DNA of 64,000 nucleotides from Agrobacterium tumefaciens (GCF_005221325.1 NZ_CP039888.1:2108001-2172000), one strand, 5' to 3'. Shown: positions 46,089 to 55,194, counted from the first letter of the stretch. Numbers and translations: made by a program. Notes: generated by a model not told the origin, from the sequence alone.

Positions 46089-46286
46089 TCAGGAATGCGG
46101 CTTGCCGTCCCGCTCTTCGTCGCGGATCGCGTCATCATGATACCAGGAGCCGAAATCCACATGCGGCTCCCGTGCCTCACGCTCAAGCTCGCTTAGCCCG
46201 CCGTTGCGGAACTTGGAAACGCCCGCCCGCCCGCCAACCGGGAATTGGTAGATCGTTGCCGTCTCGCGATGAAAGCCAGTTGCCAT
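46089..46286 (-). CDS. DUF2735 family small protein
   Basis: 65-residue protein starting MATGFHRETATIYQFPVGGR, the DUF2735 signature, with an acidic remainder (ELEREAREPHVDFGSWYHDD). ATG 46286 is chosen over 46319. It is divergent from glnII across about 490 bp. DUF2735 genes are known to me as neighbours of glnII in rhizobia, suggesting a link with nitrogen control, but no function is established. Confidence 0.82.
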   Translation of the reverse strand: MATGFHRETATIYQFPVGGRAGVSKFRNGGLSELEREAREPHVDFGSWYHDDAIRDEERDGKPHS

Positions 46287-46773
46287 GTCGACCATCTCAC
46301 TTTGTTTGCATCGAAACATTAGATCTGGAGCAAACCCGCAAAGACCGGATTCGCTCCGTTTGATTAAAAAAAAATCACGTTGCGAAAAATATAGGCACTA
46401 ATCGGTCAATCAGCAAGGAAAACCATTCCGAAAGCGCCGGTTTTTGGGGCAAATGCCAATCCGTCGCGCGCAATCGAAATCATTGCACCGCAACAGGGCG
46501 TTTTCCAGGAGCATGCCGGCTATCTATCAGGATTCAATGATGAAACATGAGGGGTGAATTTGTCTGTTGCAGTGCAGCAGAGGTAAGCTCCCGCGATATT
46601 GCAGCCCCTGCGCGCCAAGGCTTCTGAAAGATTTTTCGAAAAAATCGCCTGATATCGCCAATCTGGCACGCGGCATGCATCTAAGGGGTCAGCCCTTGAA
46701 CGCGAATGCGCTTCCGGCGGCGAAAGCCACGGAAGCCTCAAGGCTTCGCATTTTTACCTATGAGAGGTTCGTA
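46287..46773. other. Divergent regulatory region of DUF2735 gene and glnII
   Basis: 487 bp without a supported gene. It contains a sigma-54-type promoter at 46663-46679 reading toward glnII and an imperfect NtrC-like dyad (TGCACCGCAACAGGGCG, 46484-46500) about 180 bp upstream of it. AT-rich stretches lie near 46350-46420. Confidence 0.6.
46663..46679 (+). promoter_or_regulatory. Sigma-54 (-24/-12) promoter of glnII
   Basis: CTGGCACGCGGCATGCA matches YTGGCACG-N4-TTGCW with one mismatch and exact GG-to-GC spacing. The predicted transcription start is near 46690, leaving a leader of about 85 bases before the glnII ATG. Sigma-54/NtrC control of glnII is established in rhizobia. Confidence 0.8.
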
Positions 46774-47808
46774 ATGACTAAGTTCAAACTCGAGTACATC
46801 TGGCTGGACGGATACAAGCCGGTCGCAAACCTGCGCGGCAAGACGCAGATCAAGGAATTCGACGAATTCCCGACACTCGAGCAGCTGCCGCTTTGGGGTT
46901 TTGACGGCTCTTCCACCCAGCAGGCCGAAGGCCACTCGTCGGATTGCGTGCTGAAGCCCGTTGCCATCTACCCGGATCCGGCCCGCACCAACGGCGCGCT
47001 TGTCATGTGCGAAGTCATGATGCCCGATGGCGTCACCCCGCACGCTTCGAACAGCCGCGCCACCATCCTCGAAGACGAAGATGCATGGTTCGGTTTCGAA
47101 CAGGAATATTTCTTCTACCAGGACGGCCGCCCGCTCGGCTTCCCGGAACAAGGTTACCCGGCTCCGCAGGGTCCTTATTACACCGGCGTCGGTTACAAGA
47201 ACGTCGGTTCGGTTGCCCGCGAAATCGTTGAAGAGCATCTCGACCTCTGCCTCGAAGCCGGCATCAACCATGAAGGCATCAACGCCGAAGTGGCCAAGGG
47301 CCAGTGGGAATTCCAGATTTTCGGCAAGGGCTCCAAGCGCGCCGCCGACCAGATCTGGATTGCCCGCTACCTGCTGCTGCGCCTTTGCGAACAGTACGGC
47401 ATCGACGTCGAGTTCCATTGCAAGCCGCTCGGCGATACCGACTGGAACGGTTCGGGCATGCACTGCAACTTCTCCACCAAGTTCATGCGCGAAGTTGGCG
47501 GCAAGGACTATTTCGAAGCCCTCATGGCCGCTTTTGCCAAGAACTGGCAGGAACATATCGACGTTTACGGCCCGGACAACCACCTGCGCCTGACTGGTAA
47601 GCACGAAACCGCTCCGTGGAACAAGTTCTCCTACGGCGTGGCAGACCGTGGCGCCTCGATCCGCGTTCCGCATTCCTTCGTCAACAACGGTTACAAGGGC
47701 TACCTCGAAGACCGTCGTCCGAATTCGCAGGGCTGCCCCTACCAGATCGCTTCGGTCGTTCTGAAGACGATCGCAGAAGTGCCGCTCGCAAAGTCGGCCG
47801 CTGCCTGA
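46774..47808 (+). CDS. glnII: Glutamine synthetase II (GlnII, eukaryotic-type)
   Basis: 344-residue GSII, which condenses ammonium with glutamate using ATP. Length and sequence (KLEYIWLDGYKPVANLRGKT, LPLWGFDGSSTQQAEG) mark the short eukaryotic-like form rather than GlnA. Active-site segments are AWFGFEQEYFF, HEGINAEVAKGQWEFQIFG, GSGMHCNFSTKF and the glutamate/arginine region TGKHETAPWNKFSYG. GSII lacks the adenylylation tyrosine, so control is mostly transcriptional. The start is ATG 46774 after GAGAGG. A sigma-54 promoter precedes it and a strong terminator follows. Confidence 0.97.
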   Translation: MTKFKLEYIWLDGYKPVANLRGKTQIKEFDEFPTLEQLPLWGFDGSSTQQAEGHSSDCVLKPVAIYPDPARTNGALVMCEVMMPDGVTPHASNSRATILEDEDAWFGFEQEYFFYQDGRPLGFPEQGYPAPQGPYYTGVGYKNVGSVAREIVEEHLDLCLEAGINHEGINAEVAKGQWEFQIFGKGSKRAADQIWIARYLLLRLCEQYGIDVEFHCKPLGDTDWNGSGMHCNFSTKFMREVGGKDYFEALMAAFAKNWQEHIDVYGPDNHLRLTGKHETAPWNKFSYGVADRGASIRVPHSFVNNGYKGYLEDRRPNSQGCPYQIASVVLKTIAEVPLAKSAAA

Positions 47809-47819
47809 TTATTGAAGAC

Positions 47820-47852
47820 ATGGCGTCGCCCCAACCGGGCGACGCCATTTTT
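47820..47852 (+). terminator. Rho-independent terminator of glnII
   Basis: Perfect 12-bp stem (47820-47831 with 47837-47848), five-base loop and a TTTTT tract, 12 bases after the glnII stop. Confidence 0.92.
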
Positions 47853-47969
47853 GTGTCCACCGAACGGCTGGGCCGGACAGGCGACCTTTCGCTATCCGCC
47901 GCACCGCGTATTCTTCCTTATGCGCACATTCAAAAAGATGCTGCGCCACATAGAGAAAGAAGGTGAGCG

Positions 47970-48740
47970 ATGGGCATTCTCAAAAAATTCTCTCTCGAAA
48001 ATCGCACCGCCATCATTACCGGCAGCGGTCGCGGTCTCGGCTTCGAAATCGCCAAAGCCTTTGCCGAAGCGGACGCCCATGTCTGGCTGACCGGCCGCAA
48101 TGCCGAGACGCTGGAAGAGGCGGTCAGCATTCTTCGCAAAGCCGGCGGAAAAGCCGATTACGCTGCCTTCGACATTGCCGATACGGCCACCGGGAGCGCG
48201 CTTGTTCGCCGCATCATGGACGAATTCGGCCATCTCGATATCCTCGTCAACAATGTCGGCGCACGTGACCGCCGCCCGCTTGCCGAGTTCAGCGACGAGG
48301 ACGTGCTGGAGCTGATCCGCACCGACCTCACCTCCTCCATATCGCTGTCGCGTGATGCCGCAGAGGCCATGAATACCAATGGTTACGGCCGTATCATCAC
48401 CATCACCTCCATTCTCGGCCATATCGTCCGGCCGGGCGATGCGATCTATCCCGTCGCCAAACAGGGGCTGACCGGGCTGATGCGGGCGATTGCCGTGGAA
48501 TATGGCGCACGCGGCATCACCAGCAATGCGATTGCGCCGGGCATGTTCGCGACGGAAACCAATGCCGCGCTTTCCGAAAACCCTGAGATGGTGGCCTTTG
48601 CCAAACTGCGCGTGCCGCTGGAGCGCTGGGGCAGGCCGGATGAAATCGCCGGGGCCGCCCTGTTTCTGGCCAGCGACGCGGCCTCCTTCGTCAACGGCCA
48701 TGTGCTGACGGTGGATGGCGGCATGTCGGTGCGGCTATGA
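47970..48740 (+). CDS. Short-chain dehydrogenase/reductase
   Basis: 256-residue classical SDR. The cofactor motif is AIITGSGRGLGFEIAKAF (TGxxxGxG), followed by VNNVGA, the catalytic serine in TITSILGHI and the YxxxK pair in YPVAKQGLTG. The closest family look is gluconate 5-dehydrogenase or 3-oxoacyl-ACP reductase. It probably reduces or oxidises a sugar or polyol with NAD(P)(H). Its end lies 31 bp before the transporter-kinase gene on the same strand, so co-transcription is likely; any functional link is unknown. Confidence 0.85.
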   Translation: MGILKKFSLENRTAIITGSGRGLGFEIAKAFAEADAHVWLTGRNAETLEEAVSILRKAGGKADYAAFDIADTATGSALVRRIMDEFGHLDILVNNVGARDRRPLAEFSDEDVLELIRTDLTSSISLSRDAAEAMNTNGYGRIITITSILGHIVRPGDAIYPVAKQGLTGLMRAIAVEYGARGITSNAIAPGMFATETNAALSENPEMVAFAKLRVPLERWGRPDEIAGAALFLASDAASFVNGHVLTVDGGMSVRL

Positions 48741-48771
48741 GAGGCCCGTTGCGGAAAGGCGCTCGATAGCC

Positions 48772-51700
48772 ATGGCCGCACGGCAACGCATCATCCCCGT
48801 CAGGCGCGAATATAACCGCTGGGTCGCCAACCAGACGCTGGAAGATTATGCGCTGCGCTTCACCGCCAAAAGCGCCCGGCAATTTTCCTCCAACCGCATT
48901 TCCCACACCGCCATCGGCGCAATTTCCTTTCTGGCGCTGGAAGCCATCGGCGGCGCGATCACGCTCTCCTACGGCACCACCAATGCCTTTTACGCCATCC
49001 TCGTCGCCGCCATCGCCATGCTCGCCGTCGGCCTGCCGATCAGCCGCTACGCCATCCGCCACGGCGTCGATATCGATCTCCTGACCCGCGGCGCGAGCTT
49101 CGGTTATATCGGCTCCACCATCACCTCACTGATCTATGCCGCTTTCACCTTCATGCTCTTCGCCATCGAGGCGTCGATCATGTCCGGCGCGCTGGAACTG
49201 GCGCTCGGCATTCCCTTGTGGATCGGCTACATCATCTCCGCCGTCATGGTCATTCCGCTCGTCACCCATGGCGTGCGCCTCATCAGCCGCTTCCAGATCG
49301 TCACCCAGCCCTTCTGGATCGTGCTGAACATTTTGCCCTTCATCTTCATCGCGCTGATGGACTGGGAAAAATACGACCTCTGGCGCGCCTTTGCGGGTAT
49401 TCACCATGCCTCCGGCCCGCCCGGAACGGTTGCCGATTTCAATCTGGTGGAATTCGGCGCGGCCTCGGCCGTCATTCTGGCGCTGATGTCGCAGATCGGC
49501 GAACAGGTGGATTTCCTGCGCTTCCTGCCGGCCGAGGGTCAGAGCCGGCTGCGCCACCGCATCGCCGTCTTTCTCGCCGGCGCAGGCTGGGTGGTCGTCG
49601 GCGTGCCGAAGCTGCTCGCCGGTTCCTTCCTCGTGGTGCTCACCTTCAGCTCCGGTGTCTCGGTGGACCGCGCCGCCGACCCGGCGCAGATGTACCTCAC
49701 CGCCTTTGGCTACATGATCCCCAACGGCACGGCGGCGATGCTGTTGATGGTCGCTTTCGTGGTCGTCTCGCAGCTGAAGATCAACGTCATGAACGCCTAT
49801 GCGGGCTCGCTGGCGTGGTCAAATTTCTTCTCCCGCCTCACCCATAGCCATCCGGGCCGCGTCGTCTGGCTGGTCTTCAACGTCGCGATCGCGCTGCTTC
49901 TGATGGAACTCGGCATTTACCGGCTGCTGGAAGAAACGCTCGGCATCTTCTCCATCATCGCCATGGCGTGGCTCTGCACCATCTCGGCTGATCTTTTCAT
50001 CAACAAACCGCTCGGCCTTGCTCCGCCGGGCATCGAGTTCAAGCGCGCCCATCTCTACGATATCAATCCGGTCGGCGTCGGTTCCATGGCGCTTTCCGCC
50101 ACCATTGCGCTGATGGCGCATTTCGGCACCTTCGGTCCGCTCGCCGCCTCGCTTGCACCCTATCTGACGCTCATCGTCGCCTTCATCGCCTCGCCCGCCA
50201 TCGCCTGGGGCACGAAGGGAAAATTCTATCTGGCCCGCAAGCCGCGCCAGAAATGGCGCGAACTGAGCGCCATCACCTGCTCGATCTGCGAACACCCGTT
50301 CGAGCCGGAAGACATGGCGTGGTGTCCCGCCTATGCCGCGCCGATCTGTTCGCTCTGTTGCTCGCTGGACAGCCGCTGCCACGACATGTGCAAGCCCAAG
50401 GCGAAACTGAACTATCAGGTCGCCACCGTCGCAAAAACCTTCCTGCCGAGGCAACTGGTGGCCAAACTCGCCACCCGGCTGGGGCGTTATGGCATGGCGG
50501 CGGCCATCGCCGTCACCGCCATCGGCGGCATTCTCGCCTTGATTGCCCATCAGGTCGGCACCGCCTCGCCGGCAACGGCCGACGTGGTCAACCGCACCAT
50601 CCTCATCGTGTTTTTCGTCTTCGCGGTCATTGCCGGCATCGTGTGCTGGTTCCTCGTGCTTGCCCATGACAGCCGTGTGGTGGCGGAAGAGGAATCCTCA
50701 CGCCAGAACACGCTGCTCCTGAAAGAAATCGCCGCCCACAAGAAGACCGACGCCGCCCTTCAGGACGCCAAGGAAACGGCTGAGGCCGCCAACCGCGCCA
50801 AGAGCCGCTATGTGGTCGGCCTTAGCCATGAACTCCGCACGCCGCTCAATGCCGTCTTGGGTTATGCTCAAATCCTCGAACGCGACGAGACCATTCCCCC
50901 TCCCCGGCAATCGGCCATCAAGGTCATCCGCCGCTCGGCCGACCACCTGTCGGGGCTGATCGACGGACTTCTCGATATTTCCAAAATCGAGGCCGGCCGG
51001 CTGCAGGTCTATTCCAACGAAATCAACATCCAGGATTTCCTCGACCAGATCGTCGATATGTTCCGCCCGCAGGCGCAGGCCAAGGGGCTGGAATTCCGCC
51101 ATGATCGGTCGCGGGCCCTGCCACAATATGTCCGCACCGATGAAAAGCGGCTGCGCCAGATCCTCGTCAATCTGCTCTCCAACGCCATCAAGTTCACCGA
51201 CGAAGGCGCCGTCACCTTCGATGTCGGTTATCGCAGCCAGGTGGCGAGCTTCACCGTGTCCGATACCGGCCGCGGCATCGCACAAAAGGACCTCGCCCGC
51301 ATCTACGAACCCTTCCAGCGCGGCGAAGCCGAAAGCGTACGCCCGATGCCGGGTCTCGGCCTTGGCCTCACCATCACGAGGCTCCTGACCAACACACTCG
51401 GCGGCGAAATTTCCGTCTCCAGCGAAAAGGATGAGGGCTCCACCTTCCGCGTTCGCCTGATGCTGTCTGCCGTCCACCGGCCAAGCACCGCGCCTGCGCC
51501 GGAAAAGACCATCCGCTCCTATTCCGGCCCGCGCCGCACCATCGTCGTGGTTGACGACAATGAGGATCATCGTGAGCTGATGCGGCAGGTGCTCTCGCCG
51601 CTCGACTTCGTGGTGCTGACCGCGCAAAGCGGGCCGGAATGCCTGACCCTGATCGAAGGCGTGAAGCCCGATCTCTTTCTCATCGATATTTCCATGCCTG

Positions 51701-52167
51701 GCATGACCGGCTGGCAGCTTGTGACGAAACTGCGCGAGGCCGGCCAGACCGCCCCGCTCATCATGCTCTCAGCCAATATCGGCGACGGCACCGTTGCGGG
51801 CGCAGGCGAGGATAATCACAATGACGCCATCGCCAAGCCGGTCGATATCCGCCACCTCTGCGACAGGCTCGCCGTGCATCTCGGCCTCAAATGGATTTAC
51901 GATACGGACCTGCCGCCGCCACCCTCACCGCAGCCGCCGGCGCAGATCGTCCATCCGGGCGCAATCCATATCCAGGATTTGCAGCGGCTCGGCGAAATAG
52001 GCTACATACGCGGCATTGAGGCGAAACTTGCCGATCTTGCCCGTAACACGGATAACCTGCCCTTCACGCAGGAGCTCGGCACCTATGTGCAGGCCTTCGA
52101 TCTGGCCGGTTACGCGCATTTTCTCAAGCGGTTCGAAAACGGTGACAGGGGAGGCGGCAAGGCATGA
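48772..52167 (+). CDS. NCS1-type transporter fused to a hybrid sensor histidine kinase
   Basis: 1131-residue inner-membrane sensor. Residues about 1-480 form a nucleobase:cation-symporter-1-like domain with around twelve helices (start RREYNRWVANQTLEDYALRF). A cysteine-rich cluster follows (503-540). Two more helices lie at about 578-630, then a short coiled coil. The kinase core has the H-box VGLSHELRTPLNAVLG (H686), N-box LVNLLSNAIKFT, and G-boxes DTGRGIA and GLGLGLTI. A receiver domain has D928/D929, phospho-acceptor D972 (LFLIDISMPG) and K1022. A tail of about 100 residues lacks a clear Hpt motif. ATG 48772 (MAARQRI) is chosen. It overlaps the response regulator gene by four bases. Ligand unknown; a nitrogen heterocycle is inferred from the transporter fold and neighbours. 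Confidence 0.88.
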   Translation: MAARQRIIPVRREYNRWVANQTLEDYALRFTAKSARQFSSNRISHTAIGAISFLALEAIGGAITLSYGTTNAFYAILVAAIAMLAVGLPISRYAIRHGVDIDLLTRGASFGYIGSTITSLIYAAFTFMLFAIEASIMSGALELALGIPLWIGYIISAVMVIPLVTHGVRLISRFQIVTQPFWIVLNILPFIFIALMDWEKYDLWRAFAGIHHASGPPGTVADFNLVEFGAASAVILALMSQIGEQVDFLRFLPAEGQSRLRHRIAVFLAGAGWVVVGVPKLLAGSFLVVLTFSSGVSVDRAADPAQMYLTAFGYMIPNGTAAMLLMVAFVVVSQLKINVMNAYAGSLAWSNFFSRLTHSHPGRVVWLVFNVAIALLLMELGIYRLLEETLGIFSIIAMAWLCTISADLFINKPLGLAPPGIEFKRAHLYDINPVGVGSMALSATIALMAHFGTFGPLAASLAPYLTLIVAFIASPAIAWGTKGKFYLARKPRQKWRELSAITCSICEHPFEPEDMAWCPAYAAPICSLCCSLDSRCHDMCKPKAKLNYQVATVAKTFLPRQLVAKLATRLGRYGMAAAIAVTAIGGILALIAHQVGTASPATADVVNRTILIVFFVFAVIAGIVCWFLVLAHDSRVVAEEESSRQNTLLLKEIAAHKKTDAALQDAKETAEAANRAKSRYVVGLSHELRTPLNAVLGYAQILERDETIPPPRQSAIKVIRRSADHLSGLIDGLLDISKIEAGRLQVYSNEINIQDFLDQIVDMFRPQAQAKGLEFRHDRSRALPQYVRTDEKRLRQILVNLLSNAIKFTDEGAVTFDVGYRSQVASFTVSDTGRGIAQKDLARIYEPFQRGEAESVRPMPGLGLGLTITRLLTNTLGGEISVSSEKDEGSTFRVRLMLSAVHRPSTAPAPEKTIRSYSGPRRTIVVVDDNEDHRELMRQVLSPLDFVVLTAQSGPECLTLIEGVKPDLFLIDISMPGMTGWQLVTKLREAGQTAPLIMLSANIGDGTVAGAGEDNHNDAIAKPVDIRHLCDRLAVHLGLKWIYDTDLPPPPSPQPPAQIVHPGAIHIQDLQRLGEIGYIRGIEAKLADLARNTDNLPFTQELGTYVQAFDLAGYAHFLKRFENGDRGGGKA

Positions 52168-53093
52168 GCGGTCAGGCAACAGCGGCTCCGAGAGACATCG
52201 TCCTGCTGGTGGATGACAGCCCGGAAGCGCTCGGTTTCCTCACCGATGCGCTGGAACAATCAGGCTTTTCCGCGCTGATCGCCACCTCCGGTCAGGCTGC
52301 CCTCAACATTGCCGAACGCATCACGCCCGATATCATCCTGCTCGATGCCGTCATGCCTGTTATGGACGGTTTCGAAACCTGCCGACGCCTGAAGGCCAAT
52401 GCGGCGGTGGCGCAGGTGCCGGTCATCTTCATGACCGGGCTGACGGAGACCGAACATGTGGTGCGGGCGCTCGAATCCGGCGGTGTCGATTATCTCACCA
52501 AGCCGATCAATATCGATGAGTTGCGTGCCCGCATCCGCGTGCACCTCTCCAATGCCCGCTCGGCCCAGAGCGCCCGCGTGGCGCTGGACGCCGCCGGTCG
52601 CCACTTGCTGGCGGTGCGCGCCAATGGCGCCATCCACTGGTCAACCCCGCAGGCGACCCGGCTGGTCAACGCCGCGACCGGCCGCGATGACGGGCTGGAG
52701 ATTGTCGTTGCCCATATTTCCGGCTGGCTTTCGGACCGGGCGACGGTGGATGCCGCCCGCGACACGCCGCTGACGATCACCGAGGCCGGGCGGCCCGCTT
52801 TGCAGCTCTCCTTCCTCGGTGCGATGGGACCGGACGAATATCTCTTCCGCCTGACCGCCGCCAACGAGAAATCGGACGACCATCTGCTCAAAAGCCATTT
52901 CGCCCTGACGACGCGGGAATCCGAAGTGCTGCTGTGGATCGCCAAGGGTAAATCCAACCGCGATATCGGCGATATTCTCGGCCTTTCCGCCAGAACCGTG
53001 AACAAACATCTGGAACAGATCTATGTGAAGCTCGGCGTCGAAAACCGTGCCTCCGCTGCAGTCAAGGCAGCGCATGTCCTGCATCAGGGGTGA
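52164..53093 (+). CDS. Response regulator, REC plus LuxR-type HTH
   Basis: 309-residue regulator. The receiver domain (about 10-125) has IVLLVDDSPEAL, the phospho-acceptor aspartate in DIILLDAVMPVMDG and the lysine in YLTKPINI. A middle segment (about 140-235) of unclear fold follows. The C-terminal LuxR/NarL-type DNA-binding domain is LTTRESEVLLWIAKGKSNRD, with GLSARTVNKHLEQIYVKLGV. It is translationally coupled to the sensor kinase, so the pair forms one two-component system. The targets are not known. Confidence 0.92.
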   Translation: MSGQATAAPRDIVLLVDDSPEALGFLTDALEQSGFSALIATSGQAALNIAERITPDIILLDAVMPVMDGFETCRRLKANAAVAQVPVIFMTGLTETEHVVRALESGGVDYLTKPINIDELRARIRVHLSNARSAQSARVALDAAGRHLLAVRANGAIHWSTPQATRLVNAATGRDDGLEIVVAHISGWLSDRATVDAARDTPLTITEAGRPALQLSFLGAMGPDEYLFRLTAANEKSDDHLLKSHFALTTRESEVLLWIAKGKSNRDIGDILGLSARTVNKHLEQIYVKLGVENRASAAVKAAHVLHQG

Positions 53094-53136
53094 CGACCAC
53101 AGTTGATGTGGTAGAGTCCGAGCGAGTGCTGCATAT

Positions 53137-53258
53137 TCTTCTCCCCACCGGTAAGAAGGTGGCCCGAAGGGCCGGATGAGGGGCAAGCTCTCCGAATATC
53201 TCCACCGTAGCCCCATCCCGCTGCCGCGACCCTCTCCCCCTCGGGTAGAAGAAACAAG
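53137..53258. repeat. RIME-like palindromic repeat (family B)
   Basis: About 120 bp between TTCTTCTCCCCACCGG and GGTAGAAGAAACAAG, with the inner GGCCCGAAGGGCCGGATGAG and CCCATCCCGCTGCCGCG. More diverged than the copies at 29054 and 63015. It occupies the gap after the response regulator. Confidence 0.75.
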
Positions 53259-53330
53259 CGGCAACGCCACAGCCCAACCCCCCTAAAAACCTTCAATCTA
53301 CCTGATGCCCCAACACAGGAACAAACACCC

Positions 53331-53864
53331 ATGGACCGTTTCATCATCCTTTCCGGCTGCTCCGGCGGCGGCAAATCCACCCTGCTTGCCGAACTCACCC
53401 GGCGCGGTTTCGCCACCGTCGAGGAACCGGGCGGCCGTATCGTCATCGAGGAAACCCGCAATGGCGGCACCGCCCTGCCCTGGATCGACATGCAAGCCTT
53501 CGCCCGCCGGGCCATCGCCATGGCGCTCGAAGACCGGCGAATGGCCCCACAGGAAGGCCTTGTCTTCTTCGACCGCGGCCTGATCGACGCCGCCTCCGCG
53601 CTTCATCATATAAGCGGCGATGGCTTCATCGATACGCTGCGACATACACACCGCTATAATCCTGTGGTCTTCCTCACCCCGCCCTGGCCGGAAATCTACC
53701 GCGGCGATGACGAACGCAAACACGGTTTCGATGCGGCAGTTGAGGAGTATGAGCGCCTGCTCGTGGACTATGCGCGGCTGGGTTATGCGACGGTGATATT
53801 GCCGAAAGAACCAGTTTCTGAGCGGGCCGCCATGGTGCTGGAGCGCTTGGCCAAAGTTGTCTGA
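53331..53864 (+). CDS. P-loop ATPase/kinase-like protein
   Basis: 177-residue AAA_28-like protein. The P-loop is ILSGCSGGGKSTLLAEL; the segment FATVEEPGGRIVIEE and the aspartate-containing VFFDRGLIDAAS resemble small nucleotide or metabolite kinases. HRYNPVVFLTPPW precedes a probable lid region (DDERKHGFDAAVEEYERL). The substrate is unknown. It is preceded by a family B repeat and converges with the liv binding-protein gene. Confidence 0.8.
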   Translation: MDRFIILSGCSGGGKSTLLAELTRRGFATVEEPGGRIVIEETRNGGTALPWIDMQAFARRAIAMALEDRRMAPQEGLVFFDRGLIDAASALHHISGDGFIDTLRHTHRYNPVVFLTPPWPEIYRGDDERKHGFDAAVEEYERLLVDYARLGYATVILPKEPVSERAAMVLERLAKVV

Positions 53865-53906
53865 AGAGATGGTCGGCATGACAATGGTCAGGAAGCTTAA
53901 CCCGGA

Positions 53907-53934
53907 CAAAAAAAGCCCGGCATCGCTGCCGGGC
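53907..53934 (-). terminator. Rho-independent terminator of the liv binding-protein gene
   Basis: An eight-bp stem (53915-53922 with 53927-53934) and four-base loop, followed on the minus strand by a seven-U tract. It lies 23 bases beyond the stop codon. Confidence 0.9.
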
Positions 53935-53957
53935 CTCGATAATGCATCGCGGAAAGG

Positions 53958-55076
53958 CTAGCTGCCCTGCTGGATGTAGGTGAACTTGCCGTCCGGACCC
54001 TTCTTCCATTCGTACATGACGTAACCGGGAAGCTTCGGGTCGCCCTTCTCGTCGAAGGAAATTTCGCCGAGCGCGGTCGGGAAACTGCCTTTTTTCAGGG
54101 CTTCGGCAACCTTTTCCGGCTCCACGGACCCGGCGGCCTTTGCAGCGCCTGCAATCGCCTGCATCGCGGCATAGGAGTAGAGCGTGTAGGCTTCCGGGTT
54201 GAAGCCGGCGGCCTTGAACTTTTCTACCAGTTCCTTGTTTTCCGGGCGCAGTGTCGGATCGGGGCCGAAGGTGTTGAGCGTACCCTCGACGGCATCGCCG
54301 GCGATGGAGGCAAGTTCGTTGGAGACGATGCCGTCACCCGAGATGAGCTTGGCCTTCAGACCCTGGTCAGCCGCCTGGCGGATGATCAGGCCCGCTTCGG
54401 TGTGCAGGCCACCCCAGTAGATGATGGAAACGCCGGCTTCCTTCATCTTCGAGATCAGCGCCGAGAAGTCCTTGTCGCCGACATTGACGCCTTCATACAT
54501 GGCTTCAGTGACGCCAGCCGCATTGGCTGCCTTCTTGGTTTCATCGGCAAGACCCTGACCATAAGGTGTCTTGTCGTGAATGATGGCGATCTTGGCATCC
54601 TTGAAGTGGTCGGCCAGATACTTGCCGGCAATGCCACCCTGCTGGTCGTCACGGCCGCAGGTACGGAAGGTGTTCCACAGGCCACGCTCGGTAAAGACCG
54701 GGTTGGTCGCAGCGGGCGTGATTTCAAGAATGCCGTTTTCGGCGTAAACTTCAGACGCCGGAATGGAAACGCCCGAGTTGAAGTGGCCGACAACGAATTT
54801 CACGCCGTCAGCAACGAATTTGTTGGCAACCGAAATACCCTGCTTGGGGTCGGATACGTCGTCGCCCAGCACGATCTTGATCTGCTCGCCATTGATGCCG
54901 CCGGCGGCATTGATGTCTTTCGCAGCCTGTTCGGCACCCTTCTGAAGCTGAGCGCCAAAAGCAGCGTTCGGCCCAGTCAGCGGGCCGCCGACAGCGATCA
55001 CGACATCGGCGAAGGCCGAACCGCTGAACGCGACCATGGCGGTCAGCGCAACAGCGGAAAGAAGAGACTTCTTCAT
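53958..55076 (-). CDS. livK: Branched-chain amino acid ABC substrate-binding protein
   Basis: 372-residue periplasmic Leu/Ile/Val-type binding protein. A signal peptide ([20 protein letters not shown], cleaved after AFA) is followed by [20 protein letters not shown]. Typical segments are [17 protein letters not shown] and [13 protein letters not shown] (disulfide cysteine). Last gene of the liv operon in orientation, about 118 bp after the small membrane protein gene, with its own terminator; a separate promoter is likely. Whether it binds only branched-chain residues cannot be read. Confidence 0.92.
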   Translation of the reverse strand: MKKSLLSAVALTAMVAFSGSAFADVVIAVGGPLTGPNAAFGAQLQKGAEQAAKDINAAGGINGEQIKIVLGDDVSDPKQGISVANKFVADGVKFVVGHFNSGVSIPASEVYAENGILEITPAATNPVFTERGLWNTFRTCGRDDQQGGIAGKYLADHFKDAKIAIIHDKTPYGQGLADETKKAANAAGVTEAMYEGVNVGDKDFSALISKMKEAGVSIIYWGGLHTEAGLIIRQAADQGLKAKLISGDGIVSNELASIAGDAVEGTLNTFGPDPTLRPENKELVEKFKAAGFNPEAYTLYSYAAMQAIAGAAKAAGSVEPEKVAEALKKGSFPTALGEISFDEKGDPKLPGYVMYEWKKGPDGKFTYIQQGS

Positions 55077-55194
55077 TACTTTACTCCCAGTTCCTTGGAT
55101 GGGTTGATTGCCAGGACCTGTTCAGTACCCACCTTAACCGAACAGGAAATGTTCCACTCTGCCGAGTATTAGTGACCCCGAAAAAATCCGGCTG

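Noticed and set aside
53094..53330. Clustered repeats considered as a CRISPR array
   Set aside because: The repeats are single dispersed palindromic elements without regular spacers or cas genes.
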